DNA of 64,000 nucleotides from Bombyx mori (taxonomy: Eukaryota > Arthropoda > Insecta > Lepidoptera > Bombycidae), in assembly GCF_030269925.1 (NCBI RefSeq), contig NC_085129.1, forward strand, positions 15,925,501-15,989,500, written 5' to 3'. Below are positions 50,194 through 61,899 of this stretch, one piece after another. The number at the start of each line of letters is the position of its first letter. Within the stretch, counting starts at the first letter, position 1. The notes beneath the pieces are model-generated. The model saw only the letters and a program-made list of their open reading frames with translations, searched no databases and was not told the origin of the DNA. Both the position numbers and the translations under genes were made by a program.

Positions 50194-50389
50194 ACAATAA
50201 ATTTTGATGTCAGAACAACGTGGTGCTGCCTGTATTGTGGTTGTTTTTTCCGAATTTAGAAATATTTAAGCAACTAGGTATTTGTTTTCACATAATATAT
50301 TTCATCTCTTTTCCACCATGGTACCCCATGTCACCGTAGTAGAGTTAATTCATAGTACTTTTTTATATCTTTATGTAATATCTTTTTTG

Positions 50390-50515
50390 CCATACACCAT
50401 CTGGCTTTGGAAATAACTTTTCTGTACGATGCTTCCTGAGCGCAATGTCTTATTCTTCTTAAAACGAGTGTTGATAACACTACTACAAAGACAATAAAAA
50501 GGGACATATTCCGTT
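50390..50515 (+). repeat. Short repeat sharing sequence with 20099-20200
   Basis: tctgtacgatgcttcctgag and gcgcaatgtcttattcttct match the segment near 20137-20175. It is part of the retroposon family 3 group and ends gacaataaaaagg. Confidence 0.5.
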
Positions 50516-50559
50516 TGCACTTAAATTTGATTCGAACAATCTCCACCTTTAAAAAAACG

Positions 50560-51858
50560 AGTTCATCTTAATAGTTTTCTTTACCTAATGCAGAAAAATT
50601 ATCAAATCAAAAAGGATCTGAAATCCCTTCATTGTTGAACCCTTTTTTAAAAAAAAAAAATCCTAATCGTACTCAAGGTTGGAACCTTGAGTGTTAGTCG
50701 TGGAGCCGGTTAAATTAATATAATTGAAGTGTGAATGAGTAACCTAATTTTGCCGCAAGAAAAACAATTACAAAATCTGTGTACTTAAAAGTATTGCAAG
50801 AAGTATTTCTACTTGCGTGTCCTAACTAACATCATCGACGATTCATTTGGTATCCGAATCGTGAAAGTATAACTTTTGTGTTCAAAGTTGAGCTTTCTAT
50901 CTTTTTATTTTATTGTACTAGTATTAATGATTAATACTTTAGCTGCCTTCTTGTTCACAAACACGAACATAACTTACCTACTCTGTTTATCATTGTAGGC
51001 AATGAAACAACTTAATAACCTTACACTCGTTTATTTTTAAAATATTGTCGGAGGATAAACAAAGTACTTAACTTATTAATAACATCGCTTTTTATTATTA
51101 TTTAAGATATTACAATATAAATATAAAATCACAAAATATCACATAGAAATGTGTTTTCAGACTATAGGTAAATAACATGGTAAATATTTTATACATATAC
51201 TTAGTATTTACTCAAATTTCCAGTTCCAATTGAAATAATACATTATATAGTAAGGTAATAATAGAAAAAGACAAAAAACAAGCAACAATTTAGATTTTGT
51301 TGTATAAAATTTATTTTAAGATGAAAACTATTTTTGGGAATAAATTAAAATCATGCCCCATTTTTTTTATTTCTATACAAAAATGAATCCATGCATTTTG
51401 CATACCAAATCTGAGTAACGAACAGGACTATAAAAATGTATAGGATTCCAATAATTTCTTTACAAAAATTGTCTCCTGTCGTGTTTTACTACTAAAAACT
51501 TAATATAAAAGATATGTATACTTTATAGTAAAATGTAGATACTTATAATACGTCTCAAAATGAAACATGTTTCGATCTAACATAATATATAAAAAAATGT
51601 AAATATTGTCGAGATCGAAATAAAAAAACTAACAAAATAATGTTTCGTCCACGATCTGAAATTAAGCGTTACAATTTTACAAATCTTTAATTTCCCATAA
51701 AATAATGGGAACTCCTACAGTACAAGGAAAGTAATATAAATGTGGCAGCACCAACAACCTTCTTAATTTTAATTTGACAAAGGCACCTATCGCGCTCGGC
51801 CACCTAAAAGGACCACATCCCTGATTATTTTGTCCAAAAATTAATGATAATTTACGAT
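50560..51858. other. Intergenic, including the 3' untranslated region of the ankyrin/SOCS gene
   Basis: AT-rich, no recognised repeat. Antisense AATAAA words occur at several places (for example near 51310), so the poly(A) site is uncertain. Confidence 0.4.
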
Positions 51859-54800
51859 TTAACGACATTCAAAAAGCAGGTAGTGGTGAAGAGTTTTAGG
51901 TATTTCCATAGTTTTGACCGCGTGGGGGAAGGAGGGGCCGAACTGTTTCCGGAGGAATATCCTGACTTGTGCCAATAGGGATATTGGATTTTTGGCGCGT
52001 TCAATTAGTTTTTGCTTTTGTTCTGCGTTTAATATACTGTTCCTCTTGATCATGCAGAGGTCGAAGGCTTCTGCGGCTTCCAGAAGTAAGTAGAAGATAT
52101 GCTCGTATTCCTCTGAAGTAACGTTTTGTAAGTGGTTGAGAATGCCATCCGGATCACGAAACTGGGTTTTCATTATGACCTGGAAGAAGTCCAACCATAA
52201 ACTCTTTATTACGGAGTAGACAGCCCTTCTTAAATACAAAAATGTTGAATTTAAAATTAATGCAGACATCAAAACCAACAGGTAAATGCGGAGTGAGTGT
52301 TTCTTCTTGATGGTGCCATTCTTAGGTTCGGCAACGCAAGGCGAGACTCTACCGGTAGTCTGCGTATTGTGCGGGCGGTGGTCACTGTGGAAGCTTGTTG
52401 CTTAATCTACCTTCCTGATTTACCGGGAATTCTAAAAGTGGTATCAAACAAAATTCAGTATCAGCTGATACTTTAAGTGGTTGGCGAGTGTGGTACCGAC
52501 CCTGGCTCCGTGCGCGAGGAGCATGGCCACCAGGTCGCGGTGGGGCCGCACGTTGCTGGCGAGGTACTCGGCGAGCGCGGGCCGCAGCTGAGCCGCGTCC
52601 TCCGGGCTGTACACCTTCAGGTTCGGGTCGGCGCCGCTCTCCAGCAGGATCTGGTCGAGGAATATGTTTAGCTTCAAACAGTATCGTGACATGACGGTAG
52701 ACAATATCAAATTGTCTAATCGCGCGGTAAATTTGAAATAAGACGACAAAATAGCGGTAGAGACGCACGATCTGTGTACTTAGTCCGAGCTTTTTAACGT
52801 TCTCGATAGCGTAAAAGTTAACTTAAATAGCGCCCCTAGCGGCAAATGTAGACAAACGTTCCAACTCCATACAAATTTGAGTTAGCTTTTACGTTATCGA
52901 AAACGTTAAAAAACTCGCACTTAGCGCACTTGACGCGGCTCGACATTACTACAGATCATTAGGATCAAGAGATTGAATACTTGTAAAGGTTTCACTTCTA
53001 CTGGGCTCCACGCTCTTATTATCATTTTAATGTTCATTGATGTACTCATTCGGCATTGAGTGCGGCTGCACTGTAATGTGCAAGTGATGTATTGTTAACA
53101 GCAGCAGAATATCGCTTCCACGCATGTTGTCACGAGGGGCCCGTCCTCAACACCACACCACAAAATGAACCTTCAATTTGAAGTCTGTGCGCATTTTAAT
53201 TGAACTTACTTTAACGATTTCCTTTCTGTTGTCTATGTTGTCGGAGCAGGCGACGTGAAGCGGGGACCCGATCACGGAACTAGACGCGTTCACTTGAGCG
53301 CCTGCAGACAAACAATATCCTTCATGAGTTTTTAATGGAACTTCGGTCAGGCGAGCTGTCCCCGCGGCATGCCAAGGTACAGCCGCTGCTGGGAACTCCT
53401 TTCAAACTACCTGTGAAGAGCGTGTCATAGCGCCCGGCGCCGCGGCGTAGGGGAGATCTCATTATTAAAGGCACTCAACAGAATTCTTAGCCTCGCGTTT
53501 TTAGGTGAGTGGGTATTGATCAAAGACCAGTTCTTAAGCTGATAATACCCTCACCAGCTGATAGGAGCAGTTGTACCATGGTCACGTCTCCCTTCAGGAT
53601 GGCCAGGTCCAGAGGGCTCGGCTTGCTGAGTTCAGGACAGTCGTAGTTCACGCGAGCTCCTTGCTTGATCATGAGGTTCACTACATCTGGGTTACCTGAA
53701 AATTATAAAGTAGTCAGGGTCAGGGCACGCTGGAGTCGGCCTTCGGGGAGCTCTGGTGGCTCTCGACGGAGTACGTTTAGCTATGTTTCTTTATCACACA
53801 CAATGTATCACATGTTCAACACGCCTGACACGCGGGGTCAACAACCTCCTGCGTCGCGGGGAGGGACCTCGGCCGGCCGACATTATGCGGTTATGAAATT
53901 AAAAAACTAAAAAAAAAGTATTAGTGAATGAATATTCAATGCTTCATGAATGTTAGCTGATGGGGCTTTATAATCCCGTTCAGTGATCGTCCACTTGTGC
54001 TTCTTAGAGACATGCGGTGCCTGAGATCCTCACCACTGAGCACGGCGTAGTGTAGGACGGTCCTGTAGTCGTTCCTGGCGTCGGCCATCGCGTTGATATC
54101 AGCTCCGAAACTGATGAGGAGCAGAACTGCTTCTATACCCTGGACAGAGAGATAATATCTAAGATGTGAACGGCCTTAATGGGTAGGCTACATGCTGAGC
54201 AATTCGATCCTCGGTCAATTTTCAACTTGCCTAATCATTGTATAAGAAAATAATATTGCAACTAGAAATGTAACATGCAACTGATATCTGAAGGCTGATG
54301 AAGTGTCCGTATGGACTGCAACTGCAGGTACTCCGTGGAAGCGAGCAATGCTCCGTATAGAAAATGAGTAGTACTCACTTTCTTTTGTCTAGCAGCTTTC
54401 ATGAGAGGAGTAAGCCCCGCTCGGTCCCTGGAGTCAGGGTTGGCTCCGAAAGTCAACAGCAACTCCAAGTACTCGGGGTCGGAGACCAGATTGATTTCGG
54501 AGCCGAAGAAGTACCTTTTGTTTGGATCAGCGCCGTGCTCCAGCAGTAGCTTAGCAACATCCTGAAAATGGAGGTTTGATCGTAAGCACTTTAATTGCTT
54601 CCAAGTTCCTGTTTGTTAAATTGTAAGAGAACTATCTAGTATCAGTGTTCAGAATTGTAGAGAGAACAGGAACTTGACCCCCGCCCTGGTTACTTGCTTA
54701 GTTTAGGGAAATTAAATACAGTACTGTGTTTGAACACGTCGTTTACCGACTTTCCAAGTGATTATCAAGAGTTACAACCAGTCACAACCCGGTATTATAA

Positions 54801-56656
54801 CAACATTTGAATGGCATACTTCCTACAACTGAATGGCATTATTATTTTTCAACAGAAACATGCAGCTGGTGCAGCGTGTACCAACTTTTACTGGTAGGAC
54901 CTCATGTGAGTCCGCACGGGTAGGTACCACCACCCCGCCTATTTCTGCCGTGAAGCAGTAATGCGTTTCGGGTTGAAGGGTGGGGCAGCCGTCGTAACTA
55001 CATATACTGAGACCTTAGAACTTATATCTCAAGGAGGGTGGCGCATTTGCGTTGTAAATATCTATGGGCTCCAGTAACCACTTAACACCAGGTGGGCTGT
55101 GAGCTCGTCGACCCATCTAAGCAATAAAAAAAAAAACTTGTTCGCTACGACCACCACCTTTCCAACATATAAACTTAGGCATCTTGATTCTTGACCAAGC
55201 CTCTCGAAATGCAACGCGTTCCTACTGGGCAGCAGAAATACTATAGCTTTGCGGGCTTACATTACTGCCAGTGAAAACGCTGGATGTTTGAGGTCTTATG
55301 ATTTGAAGACAAACGCCTACAGTAGCAACCTCCTCCATTGGTTGGAGAGGTATTCTGGACGTCGTCGGGTATGCTCACATAGTGCTTGTTCCTGATGGCC
55401 AGTCGCAGCGGCTCGTCACAGAGCGTCGTCCTCGGGAACTCTTCGCCGGTGTCGGGCCTGTAGTCCACGGCTGCACCGCTCTCCAGTAGCAGCTTCACCA
55501 GCTCCGTGTACCTGGGGCCGACAGAGTTATATATGATTTCCGGTCGTGAATAATGTTTAATGTATTTATAATGCAGATAATTTATAATAAATGCATTCCG
55601 AGAATAGAAGGCGGACTGTGGTGTTGTCTGAGTGCTACTCCAGTTTACCAGCATCCACTACTGGGAGGGTGTGCTATGCACGTGCACGAGTATCAACACA
55701 CTGTATAGCTCAGTAGCAATTTGGATTTAAGAATAAGAAAGACGTTGTACATTACACGTGGATCTGGTCCTGATATCTCATGGTGACGGCATGGTGATGA
55801 GTGTAGAAGAGACGTCACTTAATACTGTCTGTCCATCATAATTAAAAAAAACCAGCAATATCCGTTCACTCTGCCTTTCCGAAGAGACTGGGTAATGATC
55901 ACCAAGTAATTTCACATGTAGGTTTGTAACTCTTCAAGTTTAGCCATATTCCGCGACTCCAAGTGACGTGTTCACTCACCCGTGCTCAGCAGAGAGGTGC
56001 AGGGCGCTGTATCCGCAGTCGTCGGTCGCGTTGACGTCGCAGCCCCTGACGAGGAGCAGCCTTGTGGCTTCCACGTGTCGCTGCCAGATCGCGTAATGCA
56101 GCGGACGGAGACCTTGGGTCACGGGCTCATTCACCTGGAACACCAGAAAGTAAAGCTAAAATAACAACTGATGTCAGCTTGCAACACTCCACAATACAAA
56201 AAGCCCCTCGCTGATCGAGAAAATAATTAACATTTTGGCTATTAAATTATTGTCTACATAGTGCTTAGGAATTTGACTAGATATGATTCAGGTGTCGTAG
56301 AATGAACTCAGTTCCGAGATATAACATAAACTAAGTCTGTCTGTCCAGTTCTCAAGACGCAGTTTCTGTTATCGAATGTTCAATAAACATGTCTGTTTGG
56401 CGCAGCAATGATGTTTGTATTTTTGAGGCTAAAAAAACAGCCAACAGGTTTGTGTTGTAACAACAGATGCCGTATCCTTGACACGTCCAGCACGTGATGG
56501 TTGTGTCAAGCGAGCCGTGTTAACCTACCCTATCACTCAGCTCACCTTGGCTCCACAAGCCAGGAGGATCCTTATCTCATCCAAAGGCACCATCCTGATA
56601 ATGGAGTCCGCCAGCTCCCTCTGCAAGCTCTTATCCGATATCACCTCTGAAGGCAT
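51859..56656 (-). CDS. Ankyrin repeat and SOCS box (ASB-type) protein, complete
   Basis: Nine exons on the minus strand: 56656-56546, 56134-55980, 55511-55379, 54561-54379, 54139-54034, 53695-53555, 53301-53210, 52650-52501, 52179-51859; total 1392 nt = 463 residues plus TAA. Phases agree at every join. Ankyrin units are clear: LRPLHYAIWQRHVEATRLLL (38-88), YTELVKLLLESGAAVDYRP, VAKLLLEHGADPN, YLELLLTFGANPDSRDRAGLTPLMKAA, AVLLLISFGADIN, VLHYAVLSGNPDVVNLMIKQGA, PLDLAILKGDVTMVQLLLSAGA, SPLHVACSDN and ILLESGADPNLK. The last 43 residues (421-463: NPISLLAQVRIFLRKQFGP through IPKTLHHYLLFECR) match a terminal SOCS box. ASB proteins recruit Elongin B/C and Cullin 5 to ubiquitinate substrates bound by the ankyrin array. 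The donor of the last intron is the weak GTCGGT. A possible splice acceptor (tttcag) just before the ATG suggests a 5' untranslated exon. Confidence 0.9.
52783..52920. mobile_element. 138-bp MITE with arms of about 45 bases
   Basis: The first about 45 bases (GTCCGAGCTTTTTAACGTTC...) match the reverse complement of the last about 45 (GTGCGAGTTTTTTAACGTTT...) with few mismatches, so the element is nearly all stem. TTA flanks both sides (52780-52782 and 52921-52923), suggesting a three-base duplication as made by PIF/Harbinger elements. It sits in the intron between exons 53301-53210 and 52650-52501 of the ankyrin/SOCS gene. Confidence 0.65.
54888..55137 (+). repeat. Bm1-like SINE in ankyrin/SOCS gene intron
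   Basis: actggtaggacctcatgtga through tcgtcgacccatctaagcaa and an A-run; antisense to the gene. Confidence 0.85.
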
Positions 56657-56788
56657 TTTGACTGAAAGGAAAAGTACAGAATTTAATTAAAATCGTATAT
56701 ACTATTTGGAAGCCTTAGACAGTATCGATTGATTTTAAATATTGAACTGCCTTTTCACAGAGATACAAAGATTATGACGGGTAGATCA

Positions 56789-57036
56789 CTGGTGGTAGGA
56801 CCTCTTGGGAGTCCGCACGGGTAGGTACCACCACCCCGCCTATTTCCGCCGTGAAGCAGTAATGCGTTTCGGTTCGAAGGGTGGGGTAGCCGTTGTAACT
56901 ATACTGAGACCTTAGAACTTATATCTCGAGGTGGGTGGCGCATTTACGTAGTAGATGTCTATGGGCTCCAGTAACCACTTAACACCAGGTGGGCTGTGAG
57001 CTCGTCCATCAATCAAAGCAATAAAAAAAAAAAAAG
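56789..57036 (+). repeat. Bm1-like SINE upstream of ankyrin/SOCS gene
   Basis: actggtggtaggacctcttg through ctcgtccatcaatcaaagca and an A-run, beginning about 130 bases upstream of that gene's ATG. Confidence 0.85.
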
Positions 57037-57039
57037 ACA

Positions 57040-58580
57040 ACTTTACGGCGGATCTAGAATTGAGTGGATATCAGAGGTTCTCACATTATCAGTGCCACCG
57101 CTCACTTTAAGACTTGTGGTTGAAGTCTTATTTGTAGAGCATTCTTCCAACTGGCACGCGTCAGACACAGCCGTGCTGTGGCTCTCACCCGTCCGGCTAA
57201 TATCTCTAATTACGGAAATTTACGACCTTGGGTTTCAATTTACTCTCTCATCGTTTTAGTTCTTCCCGAAGACGTCTTACGTACACATGTCTTAAAGGAT
57301 TTGTGTGTATTGTTTGCAGGGTTTAAATCTCGGCCTTATCCGATCAGTCTTTACGAAAATAGGCAGGGACTTTCTGTTAGACCATGGACATATTTCCGTC
57401 AAACTTACGGGTTACCAGATACCAAGGAGCTTTTACTTGAAAATATATTTATGATTTCGTTACATCGACAAAATTGCTGTCTAATGACCTCTCTGACGAA
57501 CTAACGCGTGCCAACTGTGAACCTGTGTTCTTAGAATCATCGATCACAGCCAGAAATACTATGTGACGACAAACAGGTGATTTTTGGCTGCGGAATGTGC
57601 TTTTAAGAAATATATTCTACAAGCTTAAACAACTTCGTTCTTGCAACGGACAGGTTGAGGAAATGAGCGGGATAGTCGTACCTACCCCTGCGGGATGACA
57701 TGACGCTCTAACATCAGTGATTACGCAAAATTAGTAAGTAAATAAGTACATGATGTTATTCGTTCAGCCTGGACGCCGATTAAATCGAGTGCACCGGGCG
57801 TCTTATCATTTAGAGGAGTTTACCTTTTTACGTCCACACAAGAATAAAAAGGATTTTGCATTCGCGTACTCGACTTCTTGTAAGTTTTAATTTCACTAAT
57901 CTTGATGGTGCTACATGGTATTATTAATTAACTGTTTTAGATCTTAAAAATACACATTACTACTCAATGTTACTATTATTTGTCGCTGTAGCTTTTAAAA
58001 TGCGTGGTAGCCACCTGAATTTGCTTGTAGTTAGACTCGCTGCTATGTCTATGTCCTACCCGACGCCACATTCTCTGTTCTTGAAGATATTAAAGGGAAA
58101 TTCGGATCATGGCCCGATCTATGAATATCCGATATATGTATAACACGTTCTATTGGCTTCATTAAGTGTGTTCAAGATGCTATTACGACTTAATTCGCTG
58201 TAGCGTGAAGATCTTCCCATGATCGCGCCGGATTCTACTTTTCTACTACTACACAATTACGCACAATGGTCTGTGTTTTGTAAACATATTGTGTGCATTC
58301 ATTTTGGCTCCTCGTTCTAGTTTAATACGCACTGTATTGTAATTAATTTGATATTTGAACGACAGCCAAAGGTGTGTGGTGAGATATGGCGCTGTTTCGT
58401 TCGACTACGAAATTTGATTTCGATAATTAGTTCGGCCCAGTGACGTAAACGAAGAGAGTGTTTTAACTGCTCAAATCATTCAAAATATACATTTAATGTA
58501 TGGAACATACGGAAGTATTTCATCAGTTAGTTACTGTATTATGTGCTTGAAGTCTATGATAACAAAATACTTCAATGTTA
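57040..58580. other. No gene recognised
   Basis: Open frames at 57178-57504 and 56996-57259 resemble no family known to me. A degenerate SINE-like stretch lies near 57655-57730. Confidence 0.35.
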
Positions 58581-58582
58581 AA

Positions 58583-59023
58583 GGCTTCGTCAAACAGAAC
58601 GCGAAGCTGACGGCGCGCTATGACGCCGAGATGTGTTGTACTACTATAGTAACATACCGTCAAACAGAGCCCCAGCGCTATAAGTACGCAGCGCTCTGTC
58701 GCAGTGTTAAGACGCTTTGACGTCAGGCGTTGTAATTTTTTACAAATTTTATTTTAGCGTCCGAGTGAATGTGTATTAAAATACTGGATAATGCCCGAAA
58801 AATTGATAGAATTTGTTAGAAAATACCCATGCTTATACAATGCCACATCTGAATCACTCGATTTCTTAATACTTTTAAATTTTCACATTGCTATCGAAAG
58901 GCACTATAATTTGGCGAATGCGTTGCATCAAGGAGCGATATACTCATCTAGTCAATTGGTGTGACATGAAAAGAGCGCGACGTTAAAACGCGGCGCTAAG
59001 TACGCGTTCTGTTTGACGAAGCC
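58583..59023. mobile_element. Harbinger-like inverted-repeat element (441 bp) with MADF remnant
   Basis: Perfect 21-base terminal inverted repeats (58583-58603 and 59003-59023, beginning GGCTTCGTCAAA). A partial internal copy of the end (cgtcaaacagag) occurs near 58650. The interior contains a short open frame starting like a MADF domain, as carried by the second protein of PIF/Harbinger transposons. No flanking duplication is clear. Confidence 0.65.
58791..58964 (+). pseudogene. Truncated MADF-type (Myb/SANT-like) frame inside the inverted-repeat element
   Basis: A 57-codon frame beginning MPEKLIEFVRKYPCLYNATS, which resembles the opening of MADF DNA-binding domains (LIexVRxYPxLYxxxxxx). 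Similarity fades after about residue 25 and the frame ends early, so this is most likely an internally deleted relic. The rest of the domain (aromatic core of helices 2 and 3) is absent. Confidence 0.5.
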
Positions 59024-59171
59024 ATGATACATACAATTTTTTTAAATCTTTTTTGGGTACTTTACATTACCGTAATGCCGCTTATGTCGTAGGCGTGCGC
59101 TTGAAACGAAATCGCTGACCCCGCGTGCATTCTTATCTTTTTTATTTGTGTTACATTACTCGCAATATACA

Positions 59172-59247
59172 AGACTCTTCACAGCAGAAATACGCAGGGT
59201 GGTGGTACCTTCCCGTGCGGACTCACAACACGTCCTACCCACAGTGT
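59172..59247 (-). repeat. Bm1-like SINE fragment
   Basis: ttcacagcagaaatacgcag, ggtggtaccttcccgtgcgg and cacaacacgtcctacc. Confidence 0.7.
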
Positions 59248-59253
59248 TTTTTT

Positions 59254-59455
59254 TCCTACCTATGCTGATAGCCTTGAGAGGCTATTTTAGCTTACCCTAG
59301 CGTGTGTAGGTGAGCTCACGGGGCTCAAACCGGAGAGTTGCTAACACTGACCATAGCAAGAGCAGTGCTTCGTAAAATCTACCACCGGATCGGAAGCGCG
59401 ACCCACTGAGAAGATCCGGCGAGAAACTCAATGGGCTGTGTCTGTAGGTTAAAAC
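59254..59455 (-). repeat. Retroposon family 2 copy
   Basis: Reverse: ctacctatgctgatagcctt, gtgagctcacggggctcaaa, accaccggatcggaagcgcg and ggcgagaaactcaatgggct. Confidence 0.75.
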
Positions 59456-59515
59456 GTGTCAAATGCTGTACAGCTTCCCCTCAAGTATATCTATGAGTTT
59501 CCGAGGAGGACGGCT

Positions 59516-59758
59516 CAAAGCGGTAGAACCTCTTGTGAGTCAGCGCGGGTAGGTACCACCACCCTGCCTATTTCTGCCGTGAAGCAGTAATGCGTTTCGG
59601 TTTGAAGGGCGGGGCAGCCGTTGTAACTATACTGAGACCTTAGAACTTTATCTCAAGGTGTGTGGCGCATTTACGTTGTAGATGTTTATGGGCTCCAGTA
59701 ACCACTTAACATCAGGTGGGCTGTGAGCTCGTTCACCCATCTAAGCAACAAAAAAAAC
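59516..59758 (+). repeat. Bm1-like SINE, headless copy
   Basis: gcggtagaacctcttgtgag through tcgttcacccatctaagcaa and an A-run. Confidence 0.85.
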
Positions 59759-60019
59759 CGTGGCGCGTACATTTTATTTGCATTTTTTTTTAAATGTTAA
59801 CTTGTTCATTTGTATTAATTTCATAGTCGGCGGGCTATGGTAACCATAAATTCTATTGATACTGCTAACGTCTAATTAATAAGTGAGAATTTGAACCGCA
59901 ACTAAATAATTTAGTAGCGTAATCGTCTTTTCAATGGCAATTCACTTCTCAAACTATTACTGCTCATCTAAGTTTGCTGAATGTAGTAAATGTTGCTTTT
60001 TTATGTTTGAGTGATTACT

Positions 60020-60215
60020 GGTGGCCGGAGGCCTTTCCAGTTTTACCAGGGCAGGTGGGCGAGTAAGGGCTCAGCCAGGGATGTGATTTGCTAACCAAAT
60101 GCTGCCCAAGTGCCTCCAAAGGAGACCTAACAACTCAAGAGTAGCTGTTTGACGAATCTACTACGGAATCGGAATCGCGACCCGCTGAGAAGATCCGGCG
60201 AGAAACTTAGCGGGC
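60020..60215 (+). repeat. Retroposon family 4 copy
   Basis: ggtggccggaggcctttcca, gggcaggtgggcgagtaagg, gtgcctccaaaggagaccta, aatcggaatcgcgacccgct and gatccggcgagaaacttagc. Confidence 0.7.
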
Positions 60216-60544
60216 CGATGTATAGTTTAGGAGTCGTATTGCTATTAGGTAGACCGTGAGTGCGTTGTCTTTGTGCAAAATAACTCAATAAAATAATTCT
60301 TTTTCTATTTAATTCAATACTAAGCTCCCCGCTATCGGTTTCACCTGTGTGGTCTACCCTTTATATCACTCGGATACTGATTCTTCTAATTATTTCCTTC
60401 TTCTTTTTTACTACCTAATTGGTAACCTAGGGGGCTATGCCAGAGTAACCAGGCAAGTAGGTGAGCTCTAACCTGTGGAAGACCGAATTCTGTCAAAATC
60501 GGTTCAGATGTTTATAAACGTTATAGCGAGTAAACAATATTATC

Positions 60545-60745
60545 TTCTCTTTTTCCCCACCTTATCCACTAGGTGGGGTCGGCATAGCTACTTTTTCCAT
60601 TCTCTTGTATCAGCCGTCATCTCAACACTCACTCCTCTCTCTCTCATATGTAATTCACACAATCCATCCATGTCTTCTTCGGTCGACCTTTTCTCCCTCT
60701 ACCTTCCACTACAATTTCCATACATCTCCTAGTCACATGCATCAA
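60545..60745 (-). pseudogene. Non-LTR retrotransposon 3' fragment (family L)
   Basis: Plus strand: ccccaccttatccactaggt, ggtcggcatagctacttttt and catgtcttcttcggtcgacc. It is the same 3' end as 23563-23780, more diverged and shorter. Confidence 0.7.
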
Positions 60746-61349
60746 TATTAATATTAACAATACTATGTTATTGATTATTTGTTTTGTAAACTCTGATCTC
60801 TACCAGTATGAAAGCAAACCCAAAAAAAAATGAAACGCCTATTAATCTTTTCTATCTTTCTTTTATATTAATATTTACATGCATGCTCCGATTTCAGTGT
60901 AGAATGAAATTTTTTTTTCTCCGCACAATGATTTTTTTTCTCACAATAGCCGGTTTTTGTTAAATTTTTCTTCTTTTGTTATCCATTTTCTGTTTTTATG
61001 ACTTCTCTTCAATGCACAGACGCACCGGATGCTTCTCTTTCATTATATCTATTGATATTTTCTCCAACTGCTACATAAACCCAAAATAAACTAACCAGAC
61101 TTGATAAACACCACACAAAAATAATTGGTGCGCGAAATACGTAAACATTATTTTTAATCTGCGCCATATCTAAATACAAATGTATAAATAAATATATCAC
61201 GCAATATATTTTAAATTATTTGAACGGGGTCAACGTGGGCGCCTGCGGTGGCACACTGCTCCTGTCACGGCATTGGAAATAGGTTCCAATTTACTTGTGC
61301 TGAAAGCCTAATTTTGATTGTTTTGAGTGAAGGATTACCAGAATGGCGT

Positions 61350-61485
61350 CCTAGAGGCCTTTCCAATTTCACCAGGACAGGTGGGCGAGCAAAGGCTCAG
61401 CCAGGAGGGGCGGGATTTGATAATAGCTGCCCGAGCGCCTCCGAAGAAGACCTAACAGCTCAAGAGCAACTGTTTCGCGAATGAA
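61350..61485 (+). repeat. Retroposon family 4 fragment
   Basis: aggcctttccaatttcacca, ggacaggtgggcgagcaaag and gaagaagacctaacagctca. Confidence 0.7.
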
Positions 61486-61587
61486 TGTATAATTTTGATT
61501 GTAAATGCGTGATAAACATTAATTATTTAGAGCGGTTCACCTCCGCATTTGGCTGTCGTTTCGAATGTATTTATCTCTCAGCTTTAA

Positions 61588-61895
61588 CAGTACAACGGCT
61601 ACCCCACCCTTCACACCGAAACAGATTCACGGCAGAAATAGGGAGGGTGGTGGTACCTACCCGCGCGAACTCACAATACGTCCTACCACCAGTAATTACA
61701 CAAATTATAATTTTGCGGGTTCGATTTTTATTACACGATGTTATTCCTTCACTGTGGAAGTCAATCGTGAACATTTGTTAAGTACGTATTTCATTAGAAA
61801 GATCGGTACCCGCTTGCGGGATTCGAACACCGTTGTTGCATCGCTAGATAAGAATGCACCGGACGTCTTATCTTTTAGGCCACAGCGACTTCAAA
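61588..61895 (-). repeat. Bm1-like SINE, 5' half with tRNA-like head, reverse
   Basis: cagtacaacggctaccccac, gaactcacaatacgtcctac, cttcactgtggaagtcaatc and cgggattcgaacaccgttgt (B box in reverse), then tcttttaggccacagcgact (A box). The 3' third of the SINE is missing. Confidence 0.85.
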
Positions 61896-61899
61896 ACTT

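Noticed and set aside
50000..50197. 65-codon minus-strand frame
   Set aside because: It begins inside the terminal repeat of the hAT-like element and reads through its G-tract; not a host gene.
57178..57504. 108-codon open frame
   Set aside because: No recognisable domain, no splice partner with consistent phase, and composition like surrounding noncoding DNA.
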